From an uncultured Muribaculaceae bacterium (GTDB lineage: Bacteria > Bacteroidota > Bacteroidia > Bacteroidales > Muribaculaceae): DNA of 34,128 nt. The stretch's first letter is position 1. Every line of letters starts with the position of its first letter. Of this stretch, positions 1-8,684 are shown piece by piece. The notes beneath the pieces were generated by a model. That model was not told the origin of the DNA. It was given only the letters and a program-made list of their open reading frames with translations, and did no database searches. The position numbers were made by a program, and so were the translations under genes. The stretch spans positions 1-34,128 of the forward strand of contig CAKTOT010000014.1 of the NCBI GenBank assembly GCA_934590135.1. Direction: 5' to 3'.

Positions 1-1620
1 GATGCACTCATTGTGCAGGATATGTCGCTACTGCGCATGGATTTACCACCCATAGCCTTGCATGCCAGTACACAATGCGATATACGCACGCCGCAGAAGG
101 CACGCTTTCTGGCGCAAGCCGGATTTGGACAGATAGTATTGCCGCGCGAATTGTCTTTGGATGATATACGTCGCTATGCTCGAGAAGTGCCGAGCGGAAC
201 AGCACTCGAAGCCTTTGTGCATGGAGCCCTATGCGTGTGCTACAGCGGAGACTGTCGAGCCAGCCTCGTCGCCGGCGGCCGTAGCGCCAATCGCGGTTGT
301 TGCGCCCAGATGTGTCGCCTCCCTTACGACTTGGTGGACGCCGAAGGCCATATCCTCATGCGCGGACGACATCTGCTGTCTCTTCGCGATCTAAATCGCA
401 TGGGCGACCTCACGGCTATGGCTGATGCCGGCATATCATCTTTTAAAATTGAGGGACGTCTCAAGAGCGCATCCTATGTGGCCAATGTGACGGCAGCTTA
501 TTCGCAGGCTTTGGATGCGGTCGTAGCCTCATCCGGAGGACGCTATCGCCGAGCTTCGGCCGGAGTGTCGGTGTCGACATTCAAGCCCGATGTGGCACGC
601 GCTTTTAATCGCGGGTTTACGCGATATTTTATTGACGGCTCTATGCCTGGCAAGGGGGAGACGGCATCGTGGAATACGCCTAAGTTTGCGGGCGTACCCG
701 TGGCTCGTGTCATCGGAGGTCGAAGCCCCGGCATCCACGTACATACGGATGTGCAACTTGCTAACGGCGATGGATTTGGATACTTTGACAGCAACCGCGA
801 ATACCGAGGCTTTCGTGCCAATCGCGTCAGCTCCGATTCCTCGGTAATTTATCCGGCCGGACCGGTTGAGCCGTTGCGTGTCGGTACGATGCTTTATCGC
901 AACTACGACAAAGCCTTCGAGGATTCGCTTGCTCGTGGCGCCGAGCGCCGTATTCCCGTTACAATGATATTGCGACGCGTCGATGACAACCGTATCGCTT
1001 TGGAAGTGAACGACTATGGCCGATCGGCGGCAGTAACTGCCGTCTTTGACGATGTGCCTCGTCAACCGGCACGCACACCGCAGGCGGCAGTGCGCGCCTC
1101 GCTTCTTGCGCGCCTCGGTGATACGATATATACTCTTGCCGGTCTGGATGATACTATGGACTCGAACGAGTTTGTGCCGGCCAAGATACTTACGGCCTTA
1201 CGACGTCATGCCCTTGAAATGCTGGAACGCGATGCGGCCGCTGTGCGTCCCATCGAATCTCGCCGTGCCGATACGGCCGATTCAAGCGCTTTGGAAGGCA
1301 GATATTTGACGTTTCACGACAATGTGGCCAATGCCTTGGCTCGCGACTTCTATAAGGCTCACGGCGCCGCTAAAATTGCGCCGGCTATGGAGATAGATAT
1401 GCCTGATGGTAAGCGCCCGGTGCGAGTAATGACATGCCGCTATTGTCTGCGTCGTGAAGCGGGCGCATGCCTGCGCACACCCCAAAGGACACAATTACCC
1501 GATCCACTATTTCTTCGCCCGATTTCGGAGACCGTCTCCGCTTCTGTAGGGCTGTTGCGCCTTACATTTGATTGCGCCTCGTGTTGTATGCATGTGGACG
1601 CTATGCCCAAGTCGAATTGA
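1..1620 (+). CDS. U32 family peptidase-like protein (RlhA/TrhP type), 5' end cut by window
   Basis: The frame is open from base 1, so the N-terminus (probably about 90-100 residues) lies outside the window. The U32 signature is clear at bases 208-258 (EAFVHGALCVCYSGDC followed by RAS). Conserved Cys pairs follow: CCAQMC just after the signature, then CRYC and CASCC near the C-terminus, which fits a protein holding an Fe-S cluster. U32 proteins were named collagenases, but characterised bacterial members (RlhA for 23S rRNA C2501, TrhP for tRNA U34) take part in RNA hydroxylation; that role is inferred here. The C-terminal 250 residues resemble the extra domain of the long (over 600 aa) Bacteroidetes form. 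The stop is at 1618-1620 and the gene appears to be the last of its unit. Family assignment is firm; substrate is unknown. Confidence 0.88.
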   Translation, partial: DALIVQDMSLLRMDLPPIALHASTQCDIRTPQKARFLAQAGFGQIVLPRELSLDDIRRYAREVPSGTALEAFVHGALCVCYSGDCRASLVAGGRSANRGCCAQMCRLPYDLVDAEGHILMRGRHLLSLRDLNRMGDLTAMADAGISSFKIEGRLKSASYVANVTAAYSQALDAVVASSGGRYRRASAGVSVSTFKPDVARAFNRGFTRYFIDGSMPGKGETASWNTPKFAGVPVARVIGGRSPGIHVHTDVQLANGDGFGYFDSNREYRGFRANRVSSDSSVIYPAGPVEPLRVGTMLYRNYDKAFEDSLARGAERRIPVTMILRRVDDNRIALEVNDYGRSAAVTAVFDDVPRQPARTPQAAVRASLLARLGDTIYTLAGLDDTMDSNEFVPAKILTALRRHALEMLERDAAAVRPIESRRADTADSSALEGRYLTFHDNVANALARDFYKAHGAAKIAPAMEIDMPDGKRPVRVMTCRYCLRREAGACLRTPQRTQLPDPLFLRPISETVSASVGLLRLTFDCASCCMHVDAMPKSN

Positions 1621-1661
1621 TAACGATATTCATTACACTTTTTAGCCCCCCCAAATGAAGG

Positions 1662-1690
1662 CGTAAGATGCGTATACAACACATCTTACG
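1662..1690. terminator. Hairpin after the U32 gene
   Basis: A perfect 9-bp inverted repeat (CGTAAGATG / CATCTTACG) with an 11-nt loop lies 42 nt after the U32 stop and just before the patatin promoter. No T-tract follows on the plus strand, so it may be a weak or factor-assisted terminator, or an operator next to the -33 box at 1701. Confidence 0.35.
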
Positions 1691-1700
1691 TCCGGGGATG

Positions 1701-1732
1701 TTGTCCTTTACGGCGGAAAAATTGTATCTTTG
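1701..1732 (+). promoter_or_regulatory. Bacteroidetes-type promoter for the patatin gene
   Basis: TTG at 1701-1703, 21 nt, then TATCTTTG at 1725-1732 match the Bacteroidetes -33 and -7 elements (TAnnTTTG). Transcription would start near 1739, giving a leader of about 20 nt before the ATG at 1760. Confidence 0.7.
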
Positions 1733-1759
1733 CATTCGAATACAAACATTTGACCGAAA

Positions 1760-4195
1760 ATGCAAAAGACATATAGATACAATTCTCTGAAACATAGTAT
1801 AAAACATGTGTGCGCCATAGTGTGCTTTATGAGCGTTTTCACAGCCGTACAAGTTGCGGCCGTGCCGTCGTCGGACGTTTCATCACCGTCAGCCGAGACT
1901 CCGCGTCAGGCGGTGGGCCTTGTACTTAGTGGCGGAGGCGCTAAGGGTATCGCTCATATAGGAGTGATACAAGCCTTGGAAGAAAACGATATACCTATAG
2001 ACTATGTAGCCGGCACCAGTATGGGTGCCATCGTTGGTGGATTGTATGCAGCCGGGTATACACCGCAAGAGATGATGGAGCTGTTGACAAGTCCGGGGTT
2101 TTCGTATTGGAGCTCGGGTAAGATTGATCCGGCATATATCTATTACTTCAGTCGTGACGAACCTACATCCTCGATGATCTCTATCCCCGTATCACCCGGC
2201 GACAGCACTGCACGTCACACCTCGGTGGCAGCCTCGTTGATATCGCCGCTGCCTATGAACTTCGCTTTTATGGAATTATTTGCGCCCTATACGGCACAAT
2301 GCGACGGCGATTTCGATCAACTGTTTGTTCCCTTCCGATGTGTGGCCTCCGATGTGGAAGCCCAGCGCAAGGTAGTACATTCAAGCGGCAACCTCGGTGA
2401 TGCCATACGCACCTCCATGACTTTCCCGATTGTATTTCAGCCCATACGCGTAGACGGCCGGCTATTGTACGATGGCGGAATATTCGACAACTTTCCTGTC
2501 GATGTTATGAGTAGCGACTTTGCTCCTGATATTATGGTAGGAGTAGACGTATCCACTCCCGCATCGGGACCGCAGACCTCACTTATGGATCAGATAGACA
2601 AGCTGGTGATGCATCAGCAGGACTATTCTATGGACTCGACACGCGGCGTCAAGGTTAAAGTGGATTTGCACAATTTTGGATTGCTGGATTGGGAAAAGGC
2701 TTGGCAGATATACCGCATAGGCTACGATACGGCGATGTCCATGATGGACTCGATCAAAGGACGCATACATACGCGTGTCCCGGCAATTGCGCGTCAGACC
2801 CGGCGTATGGCATTCAAAGCCGCCACTCCGGAATTGCGCTTTGACAGCATTAGTGTCAACGGCGGAACACAGCGCCAAAATGCGTACATCAAATACGTAT
2901 TCAGCGGTCGTCGTCACGAAGGGGCAAACACTGATACCATAAATATCGACCGCGCTCGTGAATCATTTTACCGTGCCATTTCGTCCGGACGCTTACGCGA
3001 CCTATCGCCGCATGCGGTCTACAACGATAGCACCGGCCTGTTTGCCATGGACCTTCGTGCAGCGGTACGCAACAATCTCAATGTCGGGGTGGGAGGATAC
3101 CTAACGTCCTCGTCCAACAGCTACATCTTTGCCGGAGTCGATTATAAGACTATGAACTATTCGGGCGTCAATGCCGGCCTGAGCGCATGGCTTGGCCAGA
3201 GTTACCTCGCGGCACATGCCAAGACTTCGCTGGTGCTTAAGAGTGCCGTGCCGTCTTCTCTAGGATTGGATGCCGTGGTTTCGCGCAGCAAGTACTATGA
3301 AAGCGAGCACCTGTTTTATCAGACGGATGCTCCGACATTCAACATTCATAGCGAATACATGGCGCGACTGCACTGGGATTTTGCCGCCACGCGCTGCGGC
3401 CGTTTCAGTTTCGGAGTAGGATACGGCTATTTGCGATCCTCCTTCTATCGGAATATGCTTCGTCAAGGGATGGGTATAAGTACTGATATGGACAATATAG
3501 GCCGCGATCGCTCTGTATATAGTATCGGTCAGGCTTTGATACGCTTCACCTCCAATTCGTTGGATAATATTCAATACCCGACAGAAGGCAGCTCGTATGA
3601 TTTGTGTGCCATGGGAGTGCTTGGTCGTCAATGGTACGACAGCTATGACGGAATGCTTGGTTATGGAGATCGAGATACATCCCCTCAGTGGTTGCAATTA
3701 GGCGTCCGTACGGCTAATTATTGGTCCTTTGGACGACATTTTTCGTTGGGCTTGACAAGCGATATGCTGCTTTCTACGCGCAAGCTTACAGGTATTTACA
3801 GTGCCGATATAGCTGACGCCCCGGCCTTTGTGCCTTCGGCTTCCACAGCAGGAGTGTTTAATCCTACATTACGCGCCACTTCTTATCTTGCTGCGGGATT
3901 GGTGCCTGTTTACAAGGTTAGCAGTGCTCTGTCGGCACGCATAGCGGCCAACGTATTTGCGCCGCTGCGTCCCATCGTGCAGACTGATTTAAGCGCACTT
4001 GGCGACGGCCTCGGCTCGTGTCAAGGTGGGTGGTTCGATGGTATACAATTTTTCGGCGAAGCACAATTGTCCTATGCGCTGCCTTTTGCCACCATTGCCG
4101 GGTATGTCAATTATGTCACCGGAGATGGAGCAAAAAAATGGAACGTGGGCCTCAGCTTCGGTTTCTACCTCCCGGCTCCGAGTTTCCTGCGATAA
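1760..4195 (+). CDS. Patatin-like phospholipase with C-terminal Omp85/BamA-like barrel
   Basis: 811 aa. A signal peptide (about residues 12-34) precedes a patatin domain (about 52-260) with all catalytic parts visible: oxyanion loop GGGAKG (58-63), nucleophile motif GTSMG (Ser87) and DGG (Asp238). Residues about 350-425 look like one POTRA domain, and the remaining ~385 residues alternate polar and hydrophobic in the manner of an outer-membrane barrel, ending in a strand close to the C-terminus (NVGLSFGFYL). The architecture matches PlpD of Pseudomonas (type Vd autotransporter), so the lipase may be surface-exposed or released; in Bacteroidetes the lipase could instead stay in the periplasm. 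It has its own promoter at 1701-1732 and stands alone. Lipase/acyl-hydrolase activity is well supported; the lipid substrate and the side of the membrane are not known. Confidence 0.9.
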   Translation: MQKTYRYNSLKHSIKHVCAIVCFMSVFTAVQVAAVPSSDVSSPSAETPRQAVGLVLSGGGAKGIAHIGVIQALEENDIPIDYVAGTSMGAIVGGLYAAGYTPQEMMELLTSPGFSYWSSGKIDPAYIYYFSRDEPTSSMISIPVSPGDSTARHTSVAASLISPLPMNFAFMELFAPYTAQCDGDFDQLFVPFRCVASDVEAQRKVVHSSGNLGDAIRTSMTFPIVFQPIRVDGRLLYDGGIFDNFPVDVMSSDFAPDIMVGVDVSTPASGPQTSLMDQIDKLVMHQQDYSMDSTRGVKVKVDLHNFGLLDWEKAWQIYRIGYDTAMSMMDSIKGRIHTRVPAIARQTRRMAFKAATPELRFDSISVNGGTQRQNAYIKYVFSGRRHEGANTDTINIDRARESFYRAISSGRLRDLSPHAVYNDSTGLFAMDLRAAVRNNLNVGVGGYLTSSSNSYIFAGVDYKTMNYSGVNAGLSAWLGQSYLAAHAKTSLVLKSAVPSSLGLDAVVSRSKYYESEHLFYQTDAPTFNIHSEYMARLHWDFAATRCGRFSFGVGYGYLRSSFYRNMLRQGMGISTDMDNIGRDRSVYSIGQALIRFTSNSLDNIQYPTEGSSYDLCAMGVLGRQWYDSYDGMLGYGDRDTSPQWLQLGVRTANYWSFGRHFSLGLTSDMLLSTRKLTGIYSADIADAPAFVPSASTAGVFNPTLRATSYLAAGLVPVYKVSSALSARIAANVFAPLRPIVQTDLSALGDGLGSCQGGWFDGIQFFGEAQLSYALPFATIAGYVNYVTGDGAKKWNVGLSFGFYLPAPSFLR

Positions 4196-4383
4196 AATTG
4201 TACGTCCGACACATCCATTATATTTACACATTATATTTACAGCATATTTTCTTGAAAGAGAGTAATATAGGCATGCAAAGTGTATATACCGATATTAGGG
4301 CGTATGAGCGAAAAGCGCGGATATTAAATGCTGATAACAGCCTTTAATATAGTCACATCCGAGAAACTGTACGTATAGACATC

Positions 4384-4395
4384 CATAGCGCTATG
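4384..4395. promoter_or_regulatory. Perfect 12-bp palindrome upstream of ribD
   Basis: CATAGCGCTATG is a perfect palindrome 37 bp before the ribD start, in an AT-rich 237-bp gap (4196-4432) where I find no TAnnTTTG box at a sensible distance and no FMN riboswitch motifs. It could be a dimeric-regulator operator, but a palindrome of this length can arise by chance. Confidence 0.2.
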
Positions 4396-4432
4396 TTCAT
4401 ACATATTACACAGATATAAACTGCTATATTTC

Positions 4433-5428
4433 ATGACAATAGACGAAATTTTTATGCGCCGTGCGCTCGAGTTGGCCGCCCTTGGCCGCGGTTACGTTTC
4501 GCCCAACCCTATGGTAGGCGCCGTTATCGTCAGCCCCGACGGGCGCGTGATAGGCGAAGGCTGGCATCGTCGCTATGGTAGTTGGCATGCCGAGGTCAAT
4601 GCCGTATCTTCGGTACGACCAAGTGACGAGCATTTGTTGGAGCACTCCACTATCTACGTCACACTCGAGCCGTGCTCTCATTACGGCAAGACGCCTCCGT
4701 GTGCCGAGTTGCTGGTACGCAAACGTTTTCGCCGCGTAGTTGTAGGTGTTGTAGACCCTTTTGCCAAGGTTCGCGGGCGCGGCATAGCTATACTCCGTGA
4801 TGCCGGCATCGAGGTTTGCACCGGTGTGCTCGAGTCGGAATGCCGCGCACTCAATGCCCACTTTTTTACCGCACACGAGAATAAGCGTCCGTATGTTACG
4901 CTCAAATGGGCGCAGAGTGATGATGGATATATCGGGACGGCCGCCGGAGGACCTATACGACTATCTACACCGCTGACCTCGGTGCTTATGCATCGCCAAA
5001 GAGCATTGCATGACGCCATCCTTGTAGGTAGCGGTACAATGCTTTCGGACCATCCGCGTCTTGATGTGCGTCTATGGAGCGGGCGCAATCCCAAGCCTCT
5101 TGTATGGGATCGCACCTGTCGTCTGAGCAAGGAGGACTTGTCGTGTACGGCCGACCCCGTTGAGGTATGTCGTGATGCCTCGATCAACGAGCTGCTTAGT
5201 CGTCTCTACGACGAAGGCATTACATCTCTATTGGTTGAGGGTGGGGCAAGTGTGCTTGATTCATTCGTTGATAGTGGAATTTGGGATGCTGCCCGCGTCG
5301 AGATAGCCACGGACATCTTTTTGGGCAAAGACGGAGGTGCAAAAGCCCCGCATATCCAAGGTGAACCCACAGACGTCCGACAATTTGGCACTAGACGACT
5401 TTTATGGCACATACATAGCTTTCGTTAG
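4433..5428 (+). CDS. ribD: Bifunctional riboflavin deaminase/reductase RibD
   Basis: 331 aa, the usual length. RibD deaminates diaminohydroxyribosylaminopyrimidine phosphate and then reduces the ribose chain, the second and third steps of riboflavin synthesis in the cytosol. The N-terminal deaminase domain has the zinc-site motifs HAE (52-54) and PCSHYGKTPPC (80-90). The C-terminal reductase domain begins at about residue 152 (RPYVTLKWAQSDDGYI) and contains GSGTMLSDHPRLDVR and the late LLVEGGASVLDSF motif typical of RibD_C. The ATG at 4433 places the deaminase fold at the normal distance from the start. No other rib gene is adjacent. An intrinsic-terminator-like hairpin follows at 5456-5480. 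Confidence 0.96.
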   Translation: MTIDEIFMRRALELAALGRGYVSPNPMVGAVIVSPDGRVIGEGWHRRYGSWHAEVNAVSSVRPSDEHLLEHSTIYVTLEPCSHYGKTPPCAELLVRKRFRRVVVGVVDPFAKVRGRGIAILRDAGIEVCTGVLESECRALNAHFFTAHENKRPYVTLKWAQSDDGYIGTAAGGPIRLSTPLTSVLMHRQRALHDAILVGSGTMLSDHPRLDVRLWSGRNPKPLVWDRTCRLSKEDLSCTADPVEVCRDASINELLSRLYDEGITSLLVEGGASVLDSFVDSGIWDAARVEIATDIFLGKDGGAKAPHIQGEPTDVRQFGTRRLLWHIHSFR

Positions 5429-5455
5429 CTTTCGTGCGCGCGTTAAAAACCTATA

Positions 5456-5480
5456 AAAACGGCTTTCGGCGTGCTGTTTT
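5456..5480 (+). terminator. Putative terminator after ribD
   Basis: AAAACGGC and GCTGTTTT form an 8-bp stem (one G-U) with a 9-nt loop; the 3' arm ends in four T. It lies 28 nt after the ribD stop and before the next promoter. An alternative ACGGC/GCCGT pairing (5459-5463 with 5481-5485) overlaps it. Confidence 0.45.
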
Positions 5481-5492
5481 GCCGTCATAAGG

Positions 5493-5523
5493 TTGCGGAT
5501 GTGGGCGTAAAATGATAACTTTG
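5493..5523 (+). promoter_or_regulatory. Bacteroidetes-type promoter for the envelope cluster
   Basis: TTG at 5493-5495, 20 nt, TAACTTTG at 5516-5523. The predicted start near 5530 leaves about 20 nt before the ATG at 5552. It is the only clear promoter before the DUF6242-DUF6089-uppS-bamA run, which suggests co-transcription, although a weaker internal promoter before bamA cannot be excluded. Confidence 0.7.
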
Positions 5524-5551
5524 CAAGTTAGAAAATAAAAGAACACCACGT

Positions 5552-7075
5552 ATGCACAAACCATTGCACTACATACTGCTTGCAGCCGCTGCCATCGGCA
5601 TCGCCGCCTGCAACAGCAAGGCCGAAGACAATCCCGATGCTCCGGCATATTCCTCGGCCACCGTTACCGATTTCAAACTCTACGAAGATTCTAAGATTTT
5701 GCCTAACTTGGATTCGGTATACTTCTCTATAGACTTGGCTAATGCTTTGATATATAATGCAGATTCGCTGCCTTATGGCACCCCGATCAATAAGCTCCGT
5801 CCGATGATTACGACCGGCGGCGCTTCCGTGGCCGAGCTGCATGTTCCGCGTGCCGGTACCACGGATACAGTCATAGACTACATCAAGCATACGGGAGATA
5901 CCGTGGACTTCAGCAATGGTCCGGTACGACTACGCCTTGTGTCCGTGGATGGTACTTTCGAGCGTTCGTACACAATCAAAATCAATGTCCATACAGTCAA
6001 AAGTGACTCGCTGATATGGACACGCGCCGAAGTGGGCAATCTGCCTTCGCGCTACGCTGTGCCAAATGACGGCAATGCCGCTGCCACAGCCTCAGCCATC
6101 TACTGCCTTACAGAATATCAGGGCGAATATTGCTTGGCTAAGGCCGTCAACCCGGCCGATGCATGGCAGTATATCACGCCCAACTTTGCATTTAAGCCTG
6201 TAATAAGCAGTTTCAGCGCTACTGATGATGCTCTTTATGTCCTTGACGCAGAGGGCAATCTTTACACAAGTACGGACGGAGCCTCTTGGAACGCGACAGC
6301 CCAACGTTGGATTAATATCTACGGCAACTACGGCAAAATCCTGATGGGCTGTGTGCTTGACTCCGGCAAATACTACCATGCATACTATCCGGCCGATGGA
6401 CGTCCCAATACACAGATTGAAGACGGATTCCCGGTGCGTGGTGCTTCGCAAACCATCAATTACACGTACGATTGGGCATCTACGCCGCTTGTGCTGCTTA
6501 CCGGCGGACGCCGCGCCGACGGGACGCTCAGCGCCGACACATGGGGCTATGACGGAAAGTCATGGGCCAAACTAAGTCGTCGTCCGCTTCGCTACGGCAT
6601 CGAAGACCCGGTGGTAGTGCCGTATTTCGTAACCGCCTTGGATACCACTACTTGGCTTATAGACAAGCAGTCGGTATTGTTGGCTATGATGGGTCGCTGC
6701 TCTGATGGAACGCTCAATGACACTGTATTTGTGTCGCATGACTTCGGAATGCACTGGGACAAAGCCGACCAATTGCAACAGATAGACAAGAACACATTGC
6801 CGTTACGCTATGACGCACGTGGTTTTGTGTACTCGTCAACAATGAGCGTCGCTTCGACTGCCGCCACGACATGGCGTGCTCTTGCCACTCCGGCGGTGTC
6901 GCCCATGCTTATTCCGATGGTATCGCGTGAAGCTTCGCCTATGGCGACCAAGCCTGTCAGCGATTGGGAATGTCCTTATATATATATATTCGGCGGCAAA
7001 AACGCATTTGGCAATTTGTACAATACCCTATGGCGTGGTACAATTATGCGTTTTACATTCAAGCCGTTGCAATAA
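5552..7075 (+). CDS. DUF6242-like lipoprotein, beta-propeller type
   Basis: 507 aa lipoprotein. The N-terminus is a lipoprotein signal with hydrophobic core LLAAAAIGIAAC and predicted lipidated Cys20. Residues about 36-150 form a domain rich in beta strands that opens with an immunoglobulin-like pattern (VTDFKLYEDSKILPNLDSVYFSIDL). From about residue 155 there are repeated blade-like units with W/Y-rich strands and Kelch/sialidase-like turns (for example DALYVLDAEGNLYTSTDGASW and WGYDGKSWAKLS), pointing to a beta-propeller. From memory this matches DUF6242, a Bacteroidetes family of unknown function. It starts the cluster that encodes the outer-membrane assembly machinery and ends 6 bp before the next gene. 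A cell-surface or periplasmic binding role is possible; no enzyme motif is visible. Confidence 0.75.
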   Translation: MHKPLHYILLAAAAIGIAACNSKAEDNPDAPAYSSATVTDFKLYEDSKILPNLDSVYFSIDLANALIYNADSLPYGTPINKLRPMITTGGASVAELHVPRAGTTDTVIDYIKHTGDTVDFSNGPVRLRLVSVDGTFERSYTIKINVHTVKSDSLIWTRAEVGNLPSRYAVPNDGNAAATASAIYCLTEYQGEYCLAKAVNPADAWQYITPNFAFKPVISSFSATDDALYVLDAEGNLYTSTDGASWNATAQRWINIYGNYGKILMGCVLDSGKYYHAYYPADGRPNTQIEDGFPVRGASQTINYTYDWASTPLVLLTGGRRADGTLSADTWGYDGKSWAKLSRRPLRYGIEDPVVVPYFVTALDTTTWLIDKQSVLLAMMGRCSDGTLNDTVFVSHDFGMHWDKADQLQQIDKNTLPLRYDARGFVYSSTMSVASTAATTWRALATPAVSPMLIPMVSREASPMATKPVSDWECPYIYIFGGKNAFGNLYNTLWRGTIMRFTFKPLQ

Positions 7076-7081
7076 AAGACA

Positions 7082-7804
7082 ATGGAGATGCAGCGACACA
7101 AACCGATATGCCGCCCGTGGCGGAGGTGCCAAGTATTATGCTTGGTCGTTGTCGTTGTATGCCTTCTTGCTACTGTGGCACGTGCTCAGGAAACTCCTTA
7201 TAAATTCAGTGCCGGCATAACTGCCGGTATGAGCGGATACTTGGGCGATGCCTCCACCAATCTCCTTAAACATCCCGGATTTACGGCTTCGGGCATTTTT
7301 GCCTATCAGTATGACAGCCGTTGGAACTTTGGCGGACGTTTGGGTATACAGACCCTCAGCGGTGATACCTCGGGTATGGACAATGTCTTGCCCGGCGGAG
7401 CAACATACACCTTCAAAAGCCTGGTATATGATCTTGAAGGTCATGTAGAGTTCAACTTTTTCAGCTATGGTATAGGTGAAACCTACAAAAAGCTGAAGAG
7501 ATGGTCTCCGTATCTGACACTCGGAGTAGGCTTGTGCATGGCTCGCTGTGATGGATACACGGCTTGGGCTCCCACGCTGCCTATGGGATTCGGCGTCCGC
7601 TACAAGGTCAACGAAAGATGGAATTTGAACGCCTCTTTTGAGATGGTCAAAGCCTTCGGCGATCACATAGACGGGCAGGAACTGAGTGATTTACATCACA
7701 TAAAATCATCCTTTGTAAAGAACAACGACTGGTATTCACGATTTCAGATAGGCGTCACCTACGAATTCGGACGCCGTTGCGAAACGTGCCATTATGTCGA
7801 TTGA
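7082..7804 (+). CDS. DUF6089-like outer-membrane beta-barrel protein
   Basis: 240 aa. A signal peptide with a strongly hydrophobic core (LCLVVVVVCLLATVARA) probably ends at ARA-QE near residue 36. The mature part is a chain of amphipathic strands with Gly/Tyr-rich turns (AGITAGMSGYLGDAS, WNFGGRLGIQTLSGDTSG, ending SRFQIGVTYEFG), as in 8- to 10-stranded OmpA/OmpW-like barrels. This is the DUF6089 pattern, a Bacteroidetes family commonly found just before uppS and bamA. It starts 6 bp after the lipoprotein gene (a second ATG lies at 7088) and its end overlaps the uppS start at 7794 by 11 bp, which suggests translational coupling. Function is unknown; a structural or assembly-linked envelope role is inferred from context only. 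Confidence 0.8.
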   Translation: MEMQRHKPICRPWRRCQVLCLVVVVVCLLATVARAQETPYKFSAGITAGMSGYLGDASTNLLKHPGFTASGIFAYQYDSRWNFGGRLGIQTLSGDTSGMDNVLPGGATYTFKSLVYDLEGHVEFNFFSYGIGETYKKLKRWSPYLTLGVGLCMARCDGYTAWAPTLPMGFGVRYKVNERWNLNASFEMVKAFGDHIDGQELSDLHHIKSSFVKNNDWYSRFQIGVTYEFGRRCETCHYVD

Positions 7805-8684
7805 CAGAATAGATAAAGCAATGACCACTACAGCCACCAATACACTGCCCCGTCACGTGGCCGTCATTATGGACGGCAACGGTCGATGGGCGTTGGCGCA
7901 AGGCCTTGAACGTTCGGCAGGTCATGTCGAGGGCGTTGCTACAGTGCATCGCATCACGCAAGCCGCCTCGGATATGGGCATCAAATTCCTGACGCTGTAC
8001 ACCTTCAGCACCGAGAACTGGAACCGTCCTCCCGAGGAAGTGGGGATGCTTATGCACCTGATAGTCTCGGCTATCGAGCAGGAAACCCCCGGAATGATTC
8101 GGAACAATGTACGTTTGCGTCTTATAGGCGATCGCGGTCGTATTCCGGCATTTGCGATGGAGCGTCTGGACAAATGTATGGCCGATACCGAGGCCTGCAC
8201 CGGACTTACGGTAATCTTGGCCATCAGCTACTCATCACGCTGGGAAATAGCCCAGGCGGCACGACGTATAGCTGTGGATGCTGCAGCCGGGACGCTGGAC
8301 GCCCCCTCCGTAAACGAGGAAACCATAGGGTCATACTTGGCCACGGCAGAATATCCGGATCCGGACATCATCATACGCACCGGTGGAGATATGCGCCTGA
8401 GCAATTTCCTGCTATGGCAGGCCGCATACGCCGAGATTTTTGTGACGGATACATATTGGCCGGCTTTTACGACAGCCGAGTTCGAAGAAATCATCAACGA
8501 GTATATGCAGCGCGAACGCCGCTTCGGCCTCACCGGAGAACAGGCGCGCAAGGCATCAACGACAATATTACCTACACGGACACCATATATGTCCATGTCG
8601 CACCACATAATAAGCAATAACATACGGCTTACAGCATTCACACATATATGCGCAAGAATCTTTTCACACTTCTACTGGCATTAG
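7794..8684 (+). CDS. uppS: Isoprenyl (undecaprenyl diphosphate) synthase UppS with C-terminal extension
   Basis: 296 aa against about 245-250 for the family. UppS condenses isopentenyl diphosphates onto farnesyl diphosphate to make the C55 carrier for peptidoglycan and surface glycans. Family motifs are complete: HVAVIMDGNGRWA (catalytic Asp27), FSTENWNRP, RLIGDRGRIP and RTGGDMRLSNFLLWQAAY followed by AEIF. The conserved core ends at about residue 252 (RRFGLTGEQ); the last ~45 residues are unlike the family, use sequence that looks intergenic, and overlap the bamA start by 37 bp. The start at 7794 overlaps the previous gene; an ATG at 7821 is an equally sensible start. Product identity is secure. 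The tail may be a lost stop codon or a sequencing indel. Confidence 0.95.
   Translation: MSIDRIDKAMTTTATNTLPRHVAVIMDGNGRWALAQGLERSAGHVEGVATVHRITQAASDMGIKFLTLYTFSTENWNRPPEEVGMLMHLIVSAIEQETPGMIRNNVRLRLIGDRGRIPAFAMERLDKCMADTEACTGLTVILAISYSSRWEIAQAARRIAVDAAAGTLDAPSVNEETIGSYLATAEYPDPDIIIRTGGDMRLSNFLLWQAAYAEIFVTDTYWPAFTTAEFEEIINEYMQRERRFGLTGEQARKASTTILPTRTPYMSMSHHIISNNIRLTAFTHICARIFSHFYWH

Noticed and set aside
4018..4347. Plus-strand frame running from the patatin 3' end into the ribD gap
   Set aside because: Mostly overlaps a secure coding region in another frame, and the tail is AT-rich with no features.
6977..6987. TATATATATAT run in the DUF6242 gene as a phase-variable tract
   Set aside because: A dinucleotide run this short is encoded by an ordinary Tyr-Ile stretch (YIYI) and the frame is intact; no sign of switching.
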